A stretch of DNA of 64,000 nucleotides from Candidatus Aminicenantes bacterium UBA6072 (GCA_002436105.1 DIXU01000008.1:205319-269318); one strand, 5' to 3'. Shown: positions 26,827-35,235, counted from the first letter of the stretch. The notes: generated from the letters alone by a model not told the origin. Numbers and translations are program-made.

Positions 26827-27630
26827 TTAGAGCACCTCCCCGAAATGCGGCCTGAGCCTGCGGAACACCAGCCCCCCCAGCGCCAGGACGGCCAGGGTGA
26901 ACAGCCAGTAATAAAGCGTCTCCCAGGGCTTCTCCCAGAAGCCGACCCTGAAGATCATGCTGTCGCGGTAGCCGTTGACCAGGTAGCAGGCGGGATTGAT
27001 CATCACCAGCCAGCGGAAGCGTTCGGGGACCGTGCGGATGTTCCAGATGATGGGCGTGAGCCAGAAGCCGAACTGCAGCACGACTCCCACCAGGTTCTGC
27101 ACATCCTCGATGAACAGGCAGGTGGCCGACGTGATCCATCCCAGCCCCAGCAGCAGGCAGGCCATGGCCGCCAGGTAATAGAGAAGCTGCAGCGTATAGA
27201 GGCTGGGGGTGAAACCGTTCAGCCAGCAGATGACCACCGTGGCCGCCATCACGGACAGGTGCGGCACCATGATGCTCAGCAGCTTCCCCAGCGGCAGGAT
27301 GGCGAGGTTGAAATTCCCCTTGCGCACCAGGAAAGAGTGGGCCTTGATGATGCCGCTCAGGTTGCCGAGCCCGGCGGCGAAAAAATGCCAGGCGATCATG
27401 CCGGAGATCAGGTACGGCAGGTACGGGATGTCCCCGCTCCGGTTCTGGCGCAGGCCGAAGGAAAACACCAGCGCCAGGACGACGGCATACGTCAGCGGCT
27501 GGACGTAATTCCAGAAAACGCCCAGGATCGTCCCGCTGTGCTGGCTGATGAAATCACGCCGCGCCAGCTCGATGATGGTCCGGCGCTGGGTCCAGAGGGA
27601 ACGGATGAAGCCGAACGCCGTCTGGATCAT
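26827..27630 (-). CDS. wzm: polysaccharide ABC exporter permease, Wzm-type
   Basis: A 267-aa ABC2-type membrane protein. It begins with an amphipathic segment (RRTIIELARRDFISQHSG) and LGVFWNYVQPLTYAVVL, followed by about six membrane segments. YLISGMIAWHFFAAGL, TPIIWNIRTVPERFRWLV and NPACYLVNGYRDSM are typical of Wzm/TagG proteins. With Wzt it should move the lipid-linked glycan across the inner membrane. It is the first large gene of the operon. No ribosome site precedes its ATG, which instead lies 1 nt after the stop of a 16-codon ORF, so it may be translated by coupling. Confidence 0.92.
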   Translation of the reverse strand: MIQTAFGFIRSLWTQRRTIIELARRDFISQHSGTILGVFWNYVQPLTYAVVLALVFSFGLRQNRSGDIPYLPYLISGMIAWHFFAAGLGNLSGIIKAHSFLVRKGNFNLAILPLGKLLSIMVPHLSVMAATVVICWLNGFTPSLYTLQLLYYLAAMACLLLGLGWITSATCLFIEDVQNLVGVVLQFGFWLTPIIWNIRTVPERFRWLVMINPACYLVNGYRDSMIFRVGFWEKPWETLYYWLFTLAVLALGGLVFRRLRPHFGEVL

Positions 27631-27631
27631 T

Positions 27632-27682
27632 TCAGGGGCGAATCCGCTCGCGGCCCAGGCTGCCGCCGTTGCGATTTTCCAT
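27632..27682 (-). CDS. possible 16-aa leader ORF upstream of wzm
   Basis: In the roughly 90-nt leader between the mapped-by-eye promoter and wzm lies an ATG with AAGAGGAG immediately upstream, the best ribosome site in the region. Its ORF runs 16 codons (MENRNGGSLGRERIRP) and stops 1 nt before the wzm ATG. It may couple translation into wzm or act as a leader peptide. A longer in-frame start exists but would begin before the predicted transcription start or without a better ribosome site. The product has no known function. Confidence 0.4.
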   Translation of the reverse strand: MENRNGGSLGRERIRP

Positions 27683-27728
27683 CTCCTCTTGAAGAAAACT
27701 CGCTCGATCTCTCATGAAAATCTGCTGA

Positions 27729-27757
27729 ATTATAGAAAAAGCGGGAACCTTTGTCAA
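27729..27757 (-). promoter_or_regulatory. sigma70-type promoter of the glycan operon
   Basis: Read on the minus strand, TTGACA (27757-27752) and TATAAT (27734-27729) are separated by exactly 17 nt: both hexamers match consensus. Transcription should start near 27722 and run left into wzm, wzt and the long operon. It is the only strong promoter I found for the left arm. Confidence 0.85.
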
Positions 27758-27980
27758 TGCGGGCAAAAAGCGCTCCGGGGCGGGAAGGCGCGGGTGGTCT
27801 TCGCCTCCTTCCCGGCGGAAGCGTGAACCCGGCGCAGGGCCGAAGGCGCCGGGCACGAGGCAGGAAAAAACAGGTCAGGGCCCGATCCGTTCAACTCCCG
27901 GCCTTGCGCGCTTCACCTTGCGGCCTCTGCCGGAACACTTTCCGCCGGCCGCTGCCAACCGGAATCCCCTTTCCCGTCTA

Positions 27981-28009
27981 TTGACTTTATTGCCCTTTCC
28001 ATGTAATAA
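27981..28009 (+). promoter_or_regulatory. sigma70-type promoter of the ACP-kbl genes
   Basis: TTGACT (27981-27986), 17-nt spacer, TAATAA (28004-28009) on the plus strand. A ribosome site AAGGAG follows at about 28029, five bases before the ACP start at 28041. The bases between this promoter and the divergent operon promoter (about 27758-27980) show no gene or clear structure. Confidence 0.7.
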
Positions 28010-28040
28010 AAAATCTTGACAAACCACTAAGGAGAAGCCA

Positions 28041-28292
28041 ATGGCCGAACTGAAAGATGCGATCCTCGATTACGTGAAAAAAGAGTATTTGGAGGAAGAC
28101 GACGACCGCGAGATATCCTACGACACGCCGCTGATCTCGGGCGGCATCGTCGACTCCTTCTCCATGGTCTCGCTCAAGCGCTTCCTGGAGACCAAGTACG
28201 CCATCCAGATCCCCGACGCCAAAGCCACTCCCGAGGCGTTCGACTCGGTGAACAACATCCTCAAGATGCTTGAGGAATTCAACGTCCGCTAG
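28041..28292 (+). CDS. acyl carrier protein
   Basis: An 83-aa acidic helical protein with GGIVDSFSMVSLKRFLE, in which the Ser of D-S-F is the expected phosphopantetheine site. Its start at 28041 has AAGGAG at the right distance and a good promoter upstream. It is not in a fatty-acid cluster but 7 nt upstream of a Kbl-type alpha-oxoamine synthase, so it is likely to present an acyl group to that enzyme. Stand-alone ACPs beside such synthases are known from sphingolipid-type pathways; here the pairing is inference from position. Confidence 0.88.
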   Translation: MAELKDAILDYVKKEYLEEDDDREISYDTPLISGGIVDSFSMVSLKRFLETKYAIQIPDAKATPEAFDSVNNILKMLEEFNVR

Positions 28293-28299
28293 GCGCGCC

Positions 28300-29547
28300 A
28301 TGGCATTCAACGACAGCCTCCGCGGCATCTACCAGAAGGAGCTGGGCGACATCCGCTCGGCCGGCATTTTCAAGGAAGAGCGCATCATCTGCTCCCCGCA
28401 GGACTCCGACATCGACGTGCAGTTCCCGGCCGGCGCCGAGCAAAAGCGCGTGATCAACATGTGCGCCAACAACTACCTCGGCCTCTCCTCGCACCCCGAC
28501 GTGGTCGAGGCGGCGCGCAAGGGGCTGGACCACCGCGGCTACGGCATGTCCTCGGTGCGCTTCATCTGCGGCACCCAGGACATCCACAAGGAGCTCGAAA
28601 GCAAGCTGACGGCGTTCCTGGGCACCGAGGACACCATCCTCTTCCCCTCGTGCATGGACGCCAACGCCGGCGTTTTCGAGGCCGTCCTCAACGAGCAGGA
28701 CGTGATGATCTCCGACCGCCTGGTGCATGCCTCGATCGTCGACGGCATGCGCCTGTGCAAGGCCAAGCAGGACACCTTCAAGCACTCCGACATGGGGCAC
28801 CTCGAGGAAAAGCTGCAGCTGCACGCCGCCGCGCGCGTCAAGCTGATCATCACCGACGGCTCCTTCTCCATGGACGGCGACCTGGCCAAGCTGGACCAGA
28901 TCGTGGACCTGGCCGAGAAATACAACGCCATGGTCTTCGTCGACGACTCGCACGCCAGCGGCTTCATCGGCAAGACCGGCCGCGGCACCCACGAGCACTG
29001 CGGCGTGCTGGGCAAGATCGACATCATCACCACCACCCTGGGCAAGGCGCTGGGAGGCGCTTCCGGCGGCTGCGTTTCGGGCCGCCGCGAGCTGGTCGAG
29101 ATGTGCCGCCAGAAGGCGCGGCCCTACCTCTTTTCCAACACCATCCCGCCGGTGGTGGTCTCGGGCGCCAACGCGGTCCTGGACATCATTTCCCGCACCA
29201 CCGAGCGTCGCGACAAGCTGGAGCGCAACACCGCCTTCTGGAGAAAGGGGCTGACCGAGGCCGGCCTGATCATCAAGGAGGGCGAGACGCCGATCGTGCC
29301 GGTGATGCTTTTCAACGCCAAGCTGTCGCAGGACTTCGCCAGGGAACTGTACCAGGAAGGCATCTACGCCGTGGGCTTTTTCTTCCCGGTCGTGGCCAAG
29401 GGCCAGGCGCGCATCCGCACCCAGCTCTCCGCCGCCCACGATCAGCACCACTTGGACAAGGCCCTGGCCGCCTTCACCAAGGTCGGCCGCAAGTTCGAGA
29501 TCCTGCACAAGAGCAAGCAGGAGATCATCGAGCGCTACGGCATGTGA
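28300..29547 (+). CDS. alpha-oxoamine synthase, Kbl-type (glycine C-acetyltransferase-like), ACP-linked
   Basis: A 415-aa PLP enzyme; the ATG at 28300 is preferred over one 10 codons upstream that overlaps the ACP gene. Motifs: NMCANNYLGLSSHPDVV, SVRFICGTQDIHKELE, VFVDDSHASGF with the PLP-binding Asp, TTTLGKALGGASGG with the Schiff-base Lys, and GFFFPVVAKGQARIRTQLS as in Kbl. Kbl makes 2-amino-3-ketobutyrate from glycine and acetyl-CoA. Because an ACP gene directly precedes it, this copy may instead condense an acyl-ACP with an amino acid. A second Kbl-type gene lies at 33880. Confidence 0.86.
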   Translation: MAFNDSLRGIYQKELGDIRSAGIFKEERIICSPQDSDIDVQFPAGAEQKRVINMCANNYLGLSSHPDVVEAARKGLDHRGYGMSSVRFICGTQDIHKELESKLTAFLGTEDTILFPSCMDANAGVFEAVLNEQDVMISDRLVHASIVDGMRLCKAKQDTFKHSDMGHLEEKLQLHAAARVKLIITDGSFSMDGDLAKLDQIVDLAEKYNAMVFVDDSHASGFIGKTGRGTHEHCGVLGKIDIITTTLGKALGGASGGCVSGRRELVEMCRQKARPYLFSNTIPPVVVSGANAVLDIISRTTERRDKLERNTAFWRKGLTEAGLIIKEGETPIVPVMLFNAKLSQDFARELYQEGIYAVGFFFPVVAKGQARIRTQLSAAHDQHHLDKALAAFTKVGRKFEILHKSKQEIIERYGM

Positions 29548-29551
29548 AGCG

Positions 29552-30601
29552 GTGACCCTGCGCGAGAAGGCCGGCCAGCTGCTGCTGGTCGGCTTCCGCG
29601 GCCTGGAAGCCGGCCCGCGCTCGCCCATCGTGCGCGCCGTCCGCAGCGGCTGCGTCGGCGGCGTGGTCCTTTTCGATCGCGACCTGGCCCGCGGCGGCGG
29701 GCCGCGCAACATCCGTTCCCTGCCACAGGTCAGGAAGCTGACCGCGGCACTGCAGGAGGCCGCCACCGTCCCGCTGCTGGTCGCCGTCGACCAGGAGGGC
29801 GGCCGGGTGGCGCGCTTGAAAAAGGAGCAGGGCTTCCCCGAGATCCCTACCGCCAGTTCCCTGGGGCAGGACGACGATTTGGAGCGGACCCGCCGCCACG
29901 CCGCCGCGACCGCCGTTGCCCTGGCCGCGGCCGGCTTCAACCTCAACTTCGCTCCCGTGGTCGACCTGGATGCCAATCCCGACAACCCGATCATCGGCAG
30001 GTTCGGGCGCAGCTATTCAGCCGACCCGGCCGTCGTCGTCCGCCATGCCGCGGCCGTGATCGAGGCGCACCGCGAACACGGGGTCGGCTGCTGCCTGAAG
30101 CACTTCCCGGGCCATGGCAGCTCTCGCGGCGACTCCCATCTCGGCAGCACCGATGTCAGCGAATCTTGGGAGCCGTCCGAGCTGGAGCCTTTTCGCGCCC
30201 TGGTCGCGGCCGGACAGGCCGATGCCATCATGACCGCCCATATCTTCAACCGCCATCTTGACCCGGAGTTCCCGGCCACGCTGTCGATAAAAATCATAAC
30301 CGGCCTGCTGCGCGGCGAGCTCGGCTTCACCGGCGCGGTGATCTCCGACGACCTGGACATGCGGGCCATCACGGACGGGTTCGACCGTGAACGGGCGCTG
30401 GAACTGGCGCTGAACGCCGGCAACGACATCCTGCTGATCGCCAACAACGCGACCTTCGCGGCCGATGCCGCCCAGCGGTCCCTGGAGGCCGTCCTCGGAC
30501 TGGTCGCCGGCGGCCGCGTCAGCGCGGCGCGCATCGACGAGGCCTGCGGCCGCGTCCTGGAACTGAAGGCAAGACTGACCGCCGCCAAGGCCGGGATCTA
30601 G
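29552..30601 (+). CDS. nagZ: glycoside hydrolase family 3 beta-N-acetylhexosaminidase (NagZ-like)
   Basis: A 349-aa single-domain GH3 protein with no signal peptide, so cytoplasmic. VAVDQEGGRVARLKKE, FNLNFAPVVDLDANPDNPII, CCLKHFPGHGSSRGDSHL (the substrate-binding KH and the catalytic Asp-His loop) and VISDDLDMRAI (nucleophile Asp) are the NagZ motifs. It would release N-acetylglucosamine from peptidoglycan fragments. The start is a GTG four bases after the kbl stop, so the two are probably co-transcribed. It meets the histidine kinase gene tail to tail. Confidence 0.9.
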   Translation: MTLREKAGQLLLVGFRGLEAGPRSPIVRAVRSGCVGGVVLFDRDLARGGGPRNIRSLPQVRKLTAALQEAATVPLLVAVDQEGGRVARLKKEQGFPEIPTASSLGQDDDLERTRRHAAATAVALAAAGFNLNFAPVVDLDANPDNPIIGRFGRSYSADPAVVVRHAAAVIEAHREHGVGCCLKHFPGHGSSRGDSHLGSTDVSESWEPSELEPFRALVAAGQADAIMTAHIFNRHLDPEFPATLSIKIITGLLRGELGFTGAVISDDLDMRAITDGFDRERALELALNAGNDILLIANNATFAADAAQRSLEAVLGLVAGGRVSAARIDEACGRVLELKARLTAAKAGI

Positions 30602-30618
30602 GCGCTTCCCCGCCAGGC

Positions 30619-33600
30619 TCAGGCGCGCGGCAGCTCGACGAAGAAGGTACTGCCGCCCGCGGGACCGCTTTCAGCCCAGATCCGGCCGCCGTGCTTGTGC
30701 ACCAGCAGCTCGGCGATGGACAATCCCAGCCCGGTGGACGACTCGCCTCCGGTGGGCCTGGCGCTCAGGCGCTGGAATTTGCGGAAGAGTTTTTCCTGGT
30801 CCTCGGCGCTGAGCCCCGGACCCTGGTCGATCACGGCCACCCGCACCGAATCCTCGCCACAGGTGGTACGGATGGTGATGTCGGCCCCGAACGGGGAGAA
30901 CTTGACGGCATTGCTGACCAGGTTGTCGAAGACCTCCTTCAGCCACTCCAGGTCGCCCTTGACCCGGCAGTCGGGCTCCATCTCGAACTGGAGGCGCTGG
31001 CCCTTCTGCTGCATCGGTTCGGCGAAGCCGTCGCCGACCAGCACCAGCAGCTCCCCGACATCCAGGACCTGCAGCTCCAGCTTGATGTCGCCGCGCTCGA
31101 AGCGCGAGATCTCCAGCATGTCGTTGATCAGCTTCAGCATGCGTTTAGCGGCCAGGGTGACCTTTTCGGCCAGCATGCCGCCCGCCGAGGACTCGCGGCT
31201 CTGGCGCTTGATCAGGTCGGCCGTGCCCATGATGGCCTGCAGCGGGTTTTTCAGGTCATGGACGGCGATGCGCTGCAGCTCGCTCTGCATGCGATTGGCC
31301 TTGAGCAGCTCCTCGTTGACCCGGGAAAGCTCACCCGTCCTCTCCTTGACCAGGAATTGCAGCTGCTTCTCCCGGCGCTGCAGGCTGCGGAAGCGCCAGC
31401 GGTAGGCCAGGATGGCCAGCAGCGACAGGGCCAGGACGACGAGACCCCAGAACCAGACCGTTTGGAAGAAGAACGGCCGCAGCACGAAACTCAAGCTGGC
31501 CCCCTCCGTGTTCCAGCGGCCGTCGTTGTTGCAGGCGATCACGCGGAACGTGTAGCGGCCGGGCGGCAGGTTGGTGTAGGAGACCTGGCGCCGGCTGCTC
31601 TCGGCACTCCAGTCGCGGTCGAAGCCCCGCAGCATCGTCTTGAAACGGTTCTTTTCCGGGACGAGATAACTGAGGGCGGTGAAGTAAAAATCGAGCTTCT
31701 TGCGGCCGGGATGGATGACCGGCGGCGCGGCCAGGTCGACCGCTTCGCCGTTGACGTCCATGCGCTCGATGACCACCGGCGGCACGCGCTCGTTGCGCTT
31801 GCGGTAATCGGGGTCGACCACGGCCACGCCCTTGATGGTCGGGAACCACAGCTTCCCGTCCCGGGCCTTCCAGCCGGCCGGCTGGGCCGGACCGGTGCTC
31901 TCGACGCCGCGCATGCCCTCGGAGACGCCGAACGAGAGCGCACGGATGCGCCGGATGCGGCCGTCGGCAAAATCGTTCAGCTCCTTCTTGCTGGCGCGGT
32001 AAACCCCCCGGTTGCAGTTCATCCAGAAATGGCCGTGGTCGTCTTCCAGGATCTGGAACGCCACGTCGCTGTACAGGCCGTTGCGGCTGCCGACGGTGCG
32101 GAAGACGCCGTCCTTCAGCCGCACCAGGCCGCCGCTGTTGGTGCCCATCCAGATGGAGCCGTCCCGGTCGGGATGGATCGACCAGATGGCGTTCCCGGAA
32201 CCGCCGCTCCGGTGGCGGAACATGGTGATCCGCCCATCCTGGAAACGGTAGAGATCGCCGTTGTAGCTTCCCGCCCATATGGCGCCGGCGCGATCCTGGG
32301 CGAGGGCGTAGATGAAATCGTCGTGCAGGCCGTTGCGGTGGCTGTAATTGACGATGCGGCCGTCGGGCTGCAGGACGTCGACTCCGCCGCCGTTGGTCCC
32401 GACCCAGACGGAGCCGTCGCGGGCGGCGAGGACGGCCCGCACGATGTCGTTGGCCAGGCCGTTGCTCGTCGAGTAGACCGTGACCTTTCCCTGGTGCAAA
32501 CGGTGCAGTCCGCCCCCATAGGTGCCGAACCAGATGGCGCCGTCGCCCGTTTCGGCGATGCTCCAGACCCTGAGGCTGACCAGCCCCTCCCGGGCGCCGA
32601 ACACCGTGAAACGGCCGGCGCTCAGGCGCGCCAGCCCGCCGCCGATGGTGCCGATCCAGATGTCGCCCCGGCTGTCCTGGAAAACCGCGCGGGTCATGTC
32701 GACCGGCAGGCCGTTGCGCGTGTTGTAGAAAATGTAGCGGTCGTCCTTGAGGCGGTTCAGTCCGCCGCCGAAGGTGCCGATCCAAAGGCTGCCTTCATGG
32801 TCTTCGGCCAGGGCGCGCACCGAGTCATTGCTCAGGCCGTTGCCCTGCCCGATGGCCGTGAACGTCTCGCCCTCGAGCCGGTTCAGGCCGCCGTTGTCGG
32901 TGCCGACCCAGAGGGTGCCGCTGCGGTCCTGGTAGAGGACGCGGAAACGGTCGCCGGATATCCCGTCCTCATTCGTATAGCTTCGGAGCACCCCCCGGCA
33001 CAGGGCGAACAGCCGGTCCCCGGCGGTCCCGATCCACAGCGTGCCGTCGCGGGCCGCGCACAGGGACCAGATGGTATTGCCGGCCTTGCCGCCGGGCAGC
33101 GCCCAGGGGGTGAAGCGGCCGTCCCGATAGCCGATCAGGCCGGAGTTGGTTCCGACCCACAGCGTGCCGCCGGCATCTGCGCTCAGCGCCGAAACGTAGC
33201 TCAACTCCATTCCGTCCGGCGCCGGGACGGTGGTGAACGAGCCTTTCTGCCAGCGGCTGAGGCCATTCGTCGTGCCGACCCACAGTTCGCCGCGGGCATC
33301 GCAGGCGAGGGAGAGGATGAAATCCCCGGCCAGCCCGTCGGCGGAGGTATAGTTGCGGAAACGGCCGTTGCGCTGGCACAGGAGCCCGTTGGGCGTGCCG
33401 ATCCACAGCGCCCCGTCCGGCGCCTCGGCCATGACCAGCATGCCGTTGTTCTGGATCTCGGGGGTATTGGACTTGTCGAACACGGTGAAGTTGAGGCCGT
33501 CGAAGCGGCACAGGCCTTCATAGGTACCCAGCCACAGGTAGCCGTCCCGGGCCTGGGTCAGGCACAGGACGGAGTTTTGCGGGATGTTGCTGTTGTCGGT

Positions 33601-33753
33601 GCCCCAGAGGTCGATGATAAAATGATCGATCCTCTTGTGCGGGTCCAGCGCCCAGGAAAAACCCGTCGCCAGGAACAACAGGATCAGGGAGGTGGCGAAA
33701 ACCCGGGCCGGGCGGCCCGAACGGCGTCGCGGACCCACTGCGCTTCTTTTCAT
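30619..33753 (-). CDS. hybrid-type sensor histidine kinase with periplasmic Reg_prop propeller and Y_Y_Y domain, no receiver
   Basis: A 1044-aa protein. It has a signal/anchor (FATSLILLFLATGFSWA), then about 14 two-component propeller repeats of the form D-G-x-LW-x-GT-x-x-GL (residues about 50-620). A Y_Y_Y domain follows (RQVSYTNLPPGRYTFRVIA), then a transmembrane helix near 770, a coiled region, HisKA with HDLKNPL (His832), and an ATPase with NLVSNAVKF, DQGPGLS and STGLGLSIAELL. It resembles polysaccharide-sensing hybrid kinases of Bacteroidetes but lacks their fused receiver and AraC domains. No response regulator gene is in the window, so its partner is elsewhere. Confidence 0.92.
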   Translation of the reverse strand: MKRSAVGPRRRSGRPARVFATSLILLFLATGFSWALDPHKRIDHFIIDLWGTDNSNIPQNSVLCLTQARDGYLWLGTYEGLCRFDGLNFTVFDKSNTPEIQNNGMLVMAEAPDGALWIGTPNGLLCQRNGRFRNYTSADGLAGDFILSLACDARGELWVGTTNGLSRWQKGSFTTVPAPDGMELSYVSALSADAGGTLWVGTNSGLIGYRDGRFTPWALPGGKAGNTIWSLCAARDGTLWIGTAGDRLFALCRGVLRSYTNEDGISGDRFRVLYQDRSGTLWVGTDNGGLNRLEGETFTAIGQGNGLSNDSVRALAEDHEGSLWIGTFGGGLNRLKDDRYIFYNTRNGLPVDMTRAVFQDSRGDIWIGTIGGGLARLSAGRFTVFGAREGLVSLRVWSIAETGDGAIWFGTYGGGLHRLHQGKVTVYSTSNGLANDIVRAVLAARDGSVWVGTNGGGVDVLQPDGRIVNYSHRNGLHDDFIYALAQDRAGAIWAGSYNGDLYRFQDGRITMFRHRSGGSGNAIWSIHPDRDGSIWMGTNSGGLVRLKDGVFRTVGSRNGLYSDVAFQILEDDHGHFWMNCNRGVYRASKKELNDFADGRIRRIRALSFGVSEGMRGVESTGPAQPAGWKARDGKLWFPTIKGVAVVDPDYRKRNERVPPVVIERMDVNGEAVDLAAPPVIHPGRKKLDFYFTALSYLVPEKNRFKTMLRGFDRDWSAESSRRQVSYTNLPPGRYTFRVIACNNDGRWNTEGASLSFVLRPFFFQTVWFWGLVVLALSLLAILAYRWRFRSLQRREKQLQFLVKERTGELSRVNEELLKANRMQSELQRIAVHDLKNPLQAIMGTADLIKRQSRESSAGGMLAEKVTLAAKRMLKLINDMLEISRFERGDIKLELQVLDVGELLVLVGDGFAEPMQQKGQRLQFEMEPDCRVKGDLEWLKEVFDNLVSNAVKFSPFGADITIRTTCGEDSVRVAVIDQGPGLSAEDQEKLFRKFQRLSARPTGGESSTGLGLSIAELLVHKHGGRIWAESGPAGGSTFFVELPRA

Positions 33754-33760
33754 CAGTCAG

Positions 33761-33789
33761 ACTATGCAACAAAAGCGGGAATTTTTCAA
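33761..33789 (-). promoter_or_regulatory. possible promoter of the histidine kinase gene
   Basis: Minus strand TTGAAA (33789-33784), 17-nt spacer, CATAGT (33766-33761), a few bases upstream of the kinase start at 33753. The very short leader is a weakness. The spacer contains CCCGCTTTT, also seen next to three other promoters here. Confidence 0.35.
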
Positions 33790-33832
33790 TCCCGAAAGCG
33801 AAAGCCGCTCTCCGCCAGGGACCCGCAGTTCT

Positions 33833-33860
33833 TTGTTTTCCCCCCCGATTGGTGTACAAT
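33833..33860 (+). promoter_or_regulatory. possible promoter of the second kbl-type gene
   Basis: TACAAT at 33855-33860 is a good -10 box; TTGTTT at 33833-33838 with a 16-nt spacer is a weak -35. The ribosome site AAAGGAG follows at 33868-33874. Confidence 0.4.
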
Positions 33861-33879
33861 GAGCCGGAAAGGAGACCCC

Positions 33880-35142
33880 ATGTACCAGCGAGTCAAGTAC
33901 GACTTCAAGCAGGAATTGATCAAGATCAAGGATTCCGGCCTGTTCAAGGAGGAACGCACCATCCTCTCCAGCCAGAAGCCCGAGATCCACGTCCAGTTCC
34001 CCGCCGGCTCGGAAGCGCGTGAAGTGCTGAACTTCTGTTCCAACAACTACCTGGGGCTGGCCAACCACCCCGACATCATCCGTGCCGCCCACGAGGCCCT
34101 GGACCGCTACGGATTCGGCCTGGCCTCGGTGCGCTTCATCTGCGGCACCCAGGACCTGCACAAGCGCCTCGAGGAAAGGATCTCCCAGTTCTACCGCACC
34201 GAGGACACGATCCTCTACTCCTCCTGCTTCGACGCCAACGGCGGCCTGTTCGAGAGCCTGCTCGGCACCGAGGACGCCATCATCACCGACGCCCTGAACC
34301 ACGCCAGCATCATCGACGGCATCCGCCTGTGCAAGGCCAAGCGCTTCATCTACGAGCACTCCGACATGAAGTCCCTGGAGAACGCCCTGAAGAAAGCCCG
34401 CGAGGGCATGGACATCTGGGACGGCCCCGGCCTGGACAAGGAGCCGGTCCCGGCGCGCAACATCCTCATCGCCACCGACGGCGTCTTCTCCATGGACGGC
34501 GACATCGCCGACGTGCGCGGCATCATCGACCTGGCCAACACCTACGACGCGCTGGTCATGGTCGACGAGTCGCACGCCACCGGCTTCCTGGGAAGCAGCG
34601 GCCGCGGCGCGATCGAGACCCACGATGCCCTCGGCCAGGTCGATCTCATCACCTCCACCCTGGGCAAGGCCATGGGCGGCGCCACCGGCGGCTTCACCAC
34701 CGGCCGCCGGGAAATGATCGAGATCCTGCGCCAGAAATCGCGGCCCTACCTGTTTTCCAACACCCTGGCGCCCTCGATCGCCGCTGCCGGCATCGCCGCC
34801 TTCGACCTGCTGGAAAAGAGCGACGACCTGCGCCGCAGGCTGATGGCCAACACCGGTCTCTTCCGTTCCGAGATGACCCGCCTGGGCTTCGACATCATCG
34901 ACGGCATCCACCCCATCGTCCCCGTCCTGTTCCGCAAGTTCGAGAACGACGCCCAGCTCTCGCAGCAGATGGCGCGCGACCTTTACGCCGAGGGCATCTA
35001 CGTGGTCGGCTTCTTCTTCCCGGTGGTGCCGCGCGGCCAGTCGCGCATCCGCGTGCAGATATCCGCGGCCCACACCACGGAGCATATCGAAAAGGCCGTC
35101 GCCGCCTTCGCCAAGGTCGGCCGCCGGCACAAGGTCATATAA
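33880..35142 (+). CDS. kbl: glycine C-acetyltransferase (2-amino-3-ketobutyrate CoA ligase)
   Basis: A 420-aa PLP enzyme. The ATG at 33880 was chosen for the AAAGGAG five bases upstream and homology from the first residues; the frame is open far upstream only because it is antisense to the kinase gene. Motifs: NFCSNNYLGLANHPDII, RFICGTQDLHKRLE, MVDESHATGFLG, TSTLGKAMGGATGG (Schiff-base Lys) and GFFFPVVPRGQSRIRVQIS. Compared with E. coli Kbl it has an insertion of about 20 residues after HSDMKSLENALKK. It is the better candidate for the housekeeping Kbl, since the other copy is linked to an ACP. Confidence 0.88.
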   Translation: MYQRVKYDFKQELIKIKDSGLFKEERTILSSQKPEIHVQFPAGSEAREVLNFCSNNYLGLANHPDIIRAAHEALDRYGFGLASVRFICGTQDLHKRLEERISQFYRTEDTILYSSCFDANGGLFESLLGTEDAIITDALNHASIIDGIRLCKAKRFIYEHSDMKSLENALKKAREGMDIWDGPGLDKEPVPARNILIATDGVFSMDGDIADVRGIIDLANTYDALVMVDESHATGFLGSSGRGAIETHDALGQVDLITSTLGKAMGGATGGFTTGRREMIEILRQKSRPYLFSNTLAPSIAAAGIAAFDLLEKSDDLRRRLMANTGLFRSEMTRLGFDIIDGIHPIVPVLFRKFENDAQLSQQMARDLYAEGIYVVGFFFPVVPRGQSRIRVQISAAHTTEHIEKAVAAFAKVGRRHKVI

Positions 35143-35144
35143 GC

Positions 35145-35235
35145 CTTGTCCCGCCCCGGCGGGACACAAGGTGACATAAGCCCCCCGGCAAGGAACCGGG
35201 CCGTCTGAGCCCGTCCTGCTTCGGCGGGACAGGGT
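35145..35235 (+). repeat. two related stem-loops downstream of kbl
   Basis: GTCCCGCCCCGGCGGGACA (from 35148) and GTCCTGCTTCGGCGGGACA (from 35213) are near-identical 19-nt units that each fold on themselves; the second has a TTCG tetraloop. Neither is directly followed by a T-run, so they are not typical intrinsic terminators, though they may stop or protect the kbl message. The 192-nt gap also holds the ftsH promoter and no gene. Confidence 0.6.

Noticed and set aside
27758..27980. Possible structured RNA between the divergent promoters
   Set aside because: GC-rich with short local palindromes only; no match to an RNA family I can recognise.
30691..33879. Very long plus-strand open frame opposite the histidine kinase gene, running into kbl
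   Set aside because: It is antisense to a clearly coding gene with repeat domains; the open frame follows from GC-rich codon bias. kbl starts at 33880.
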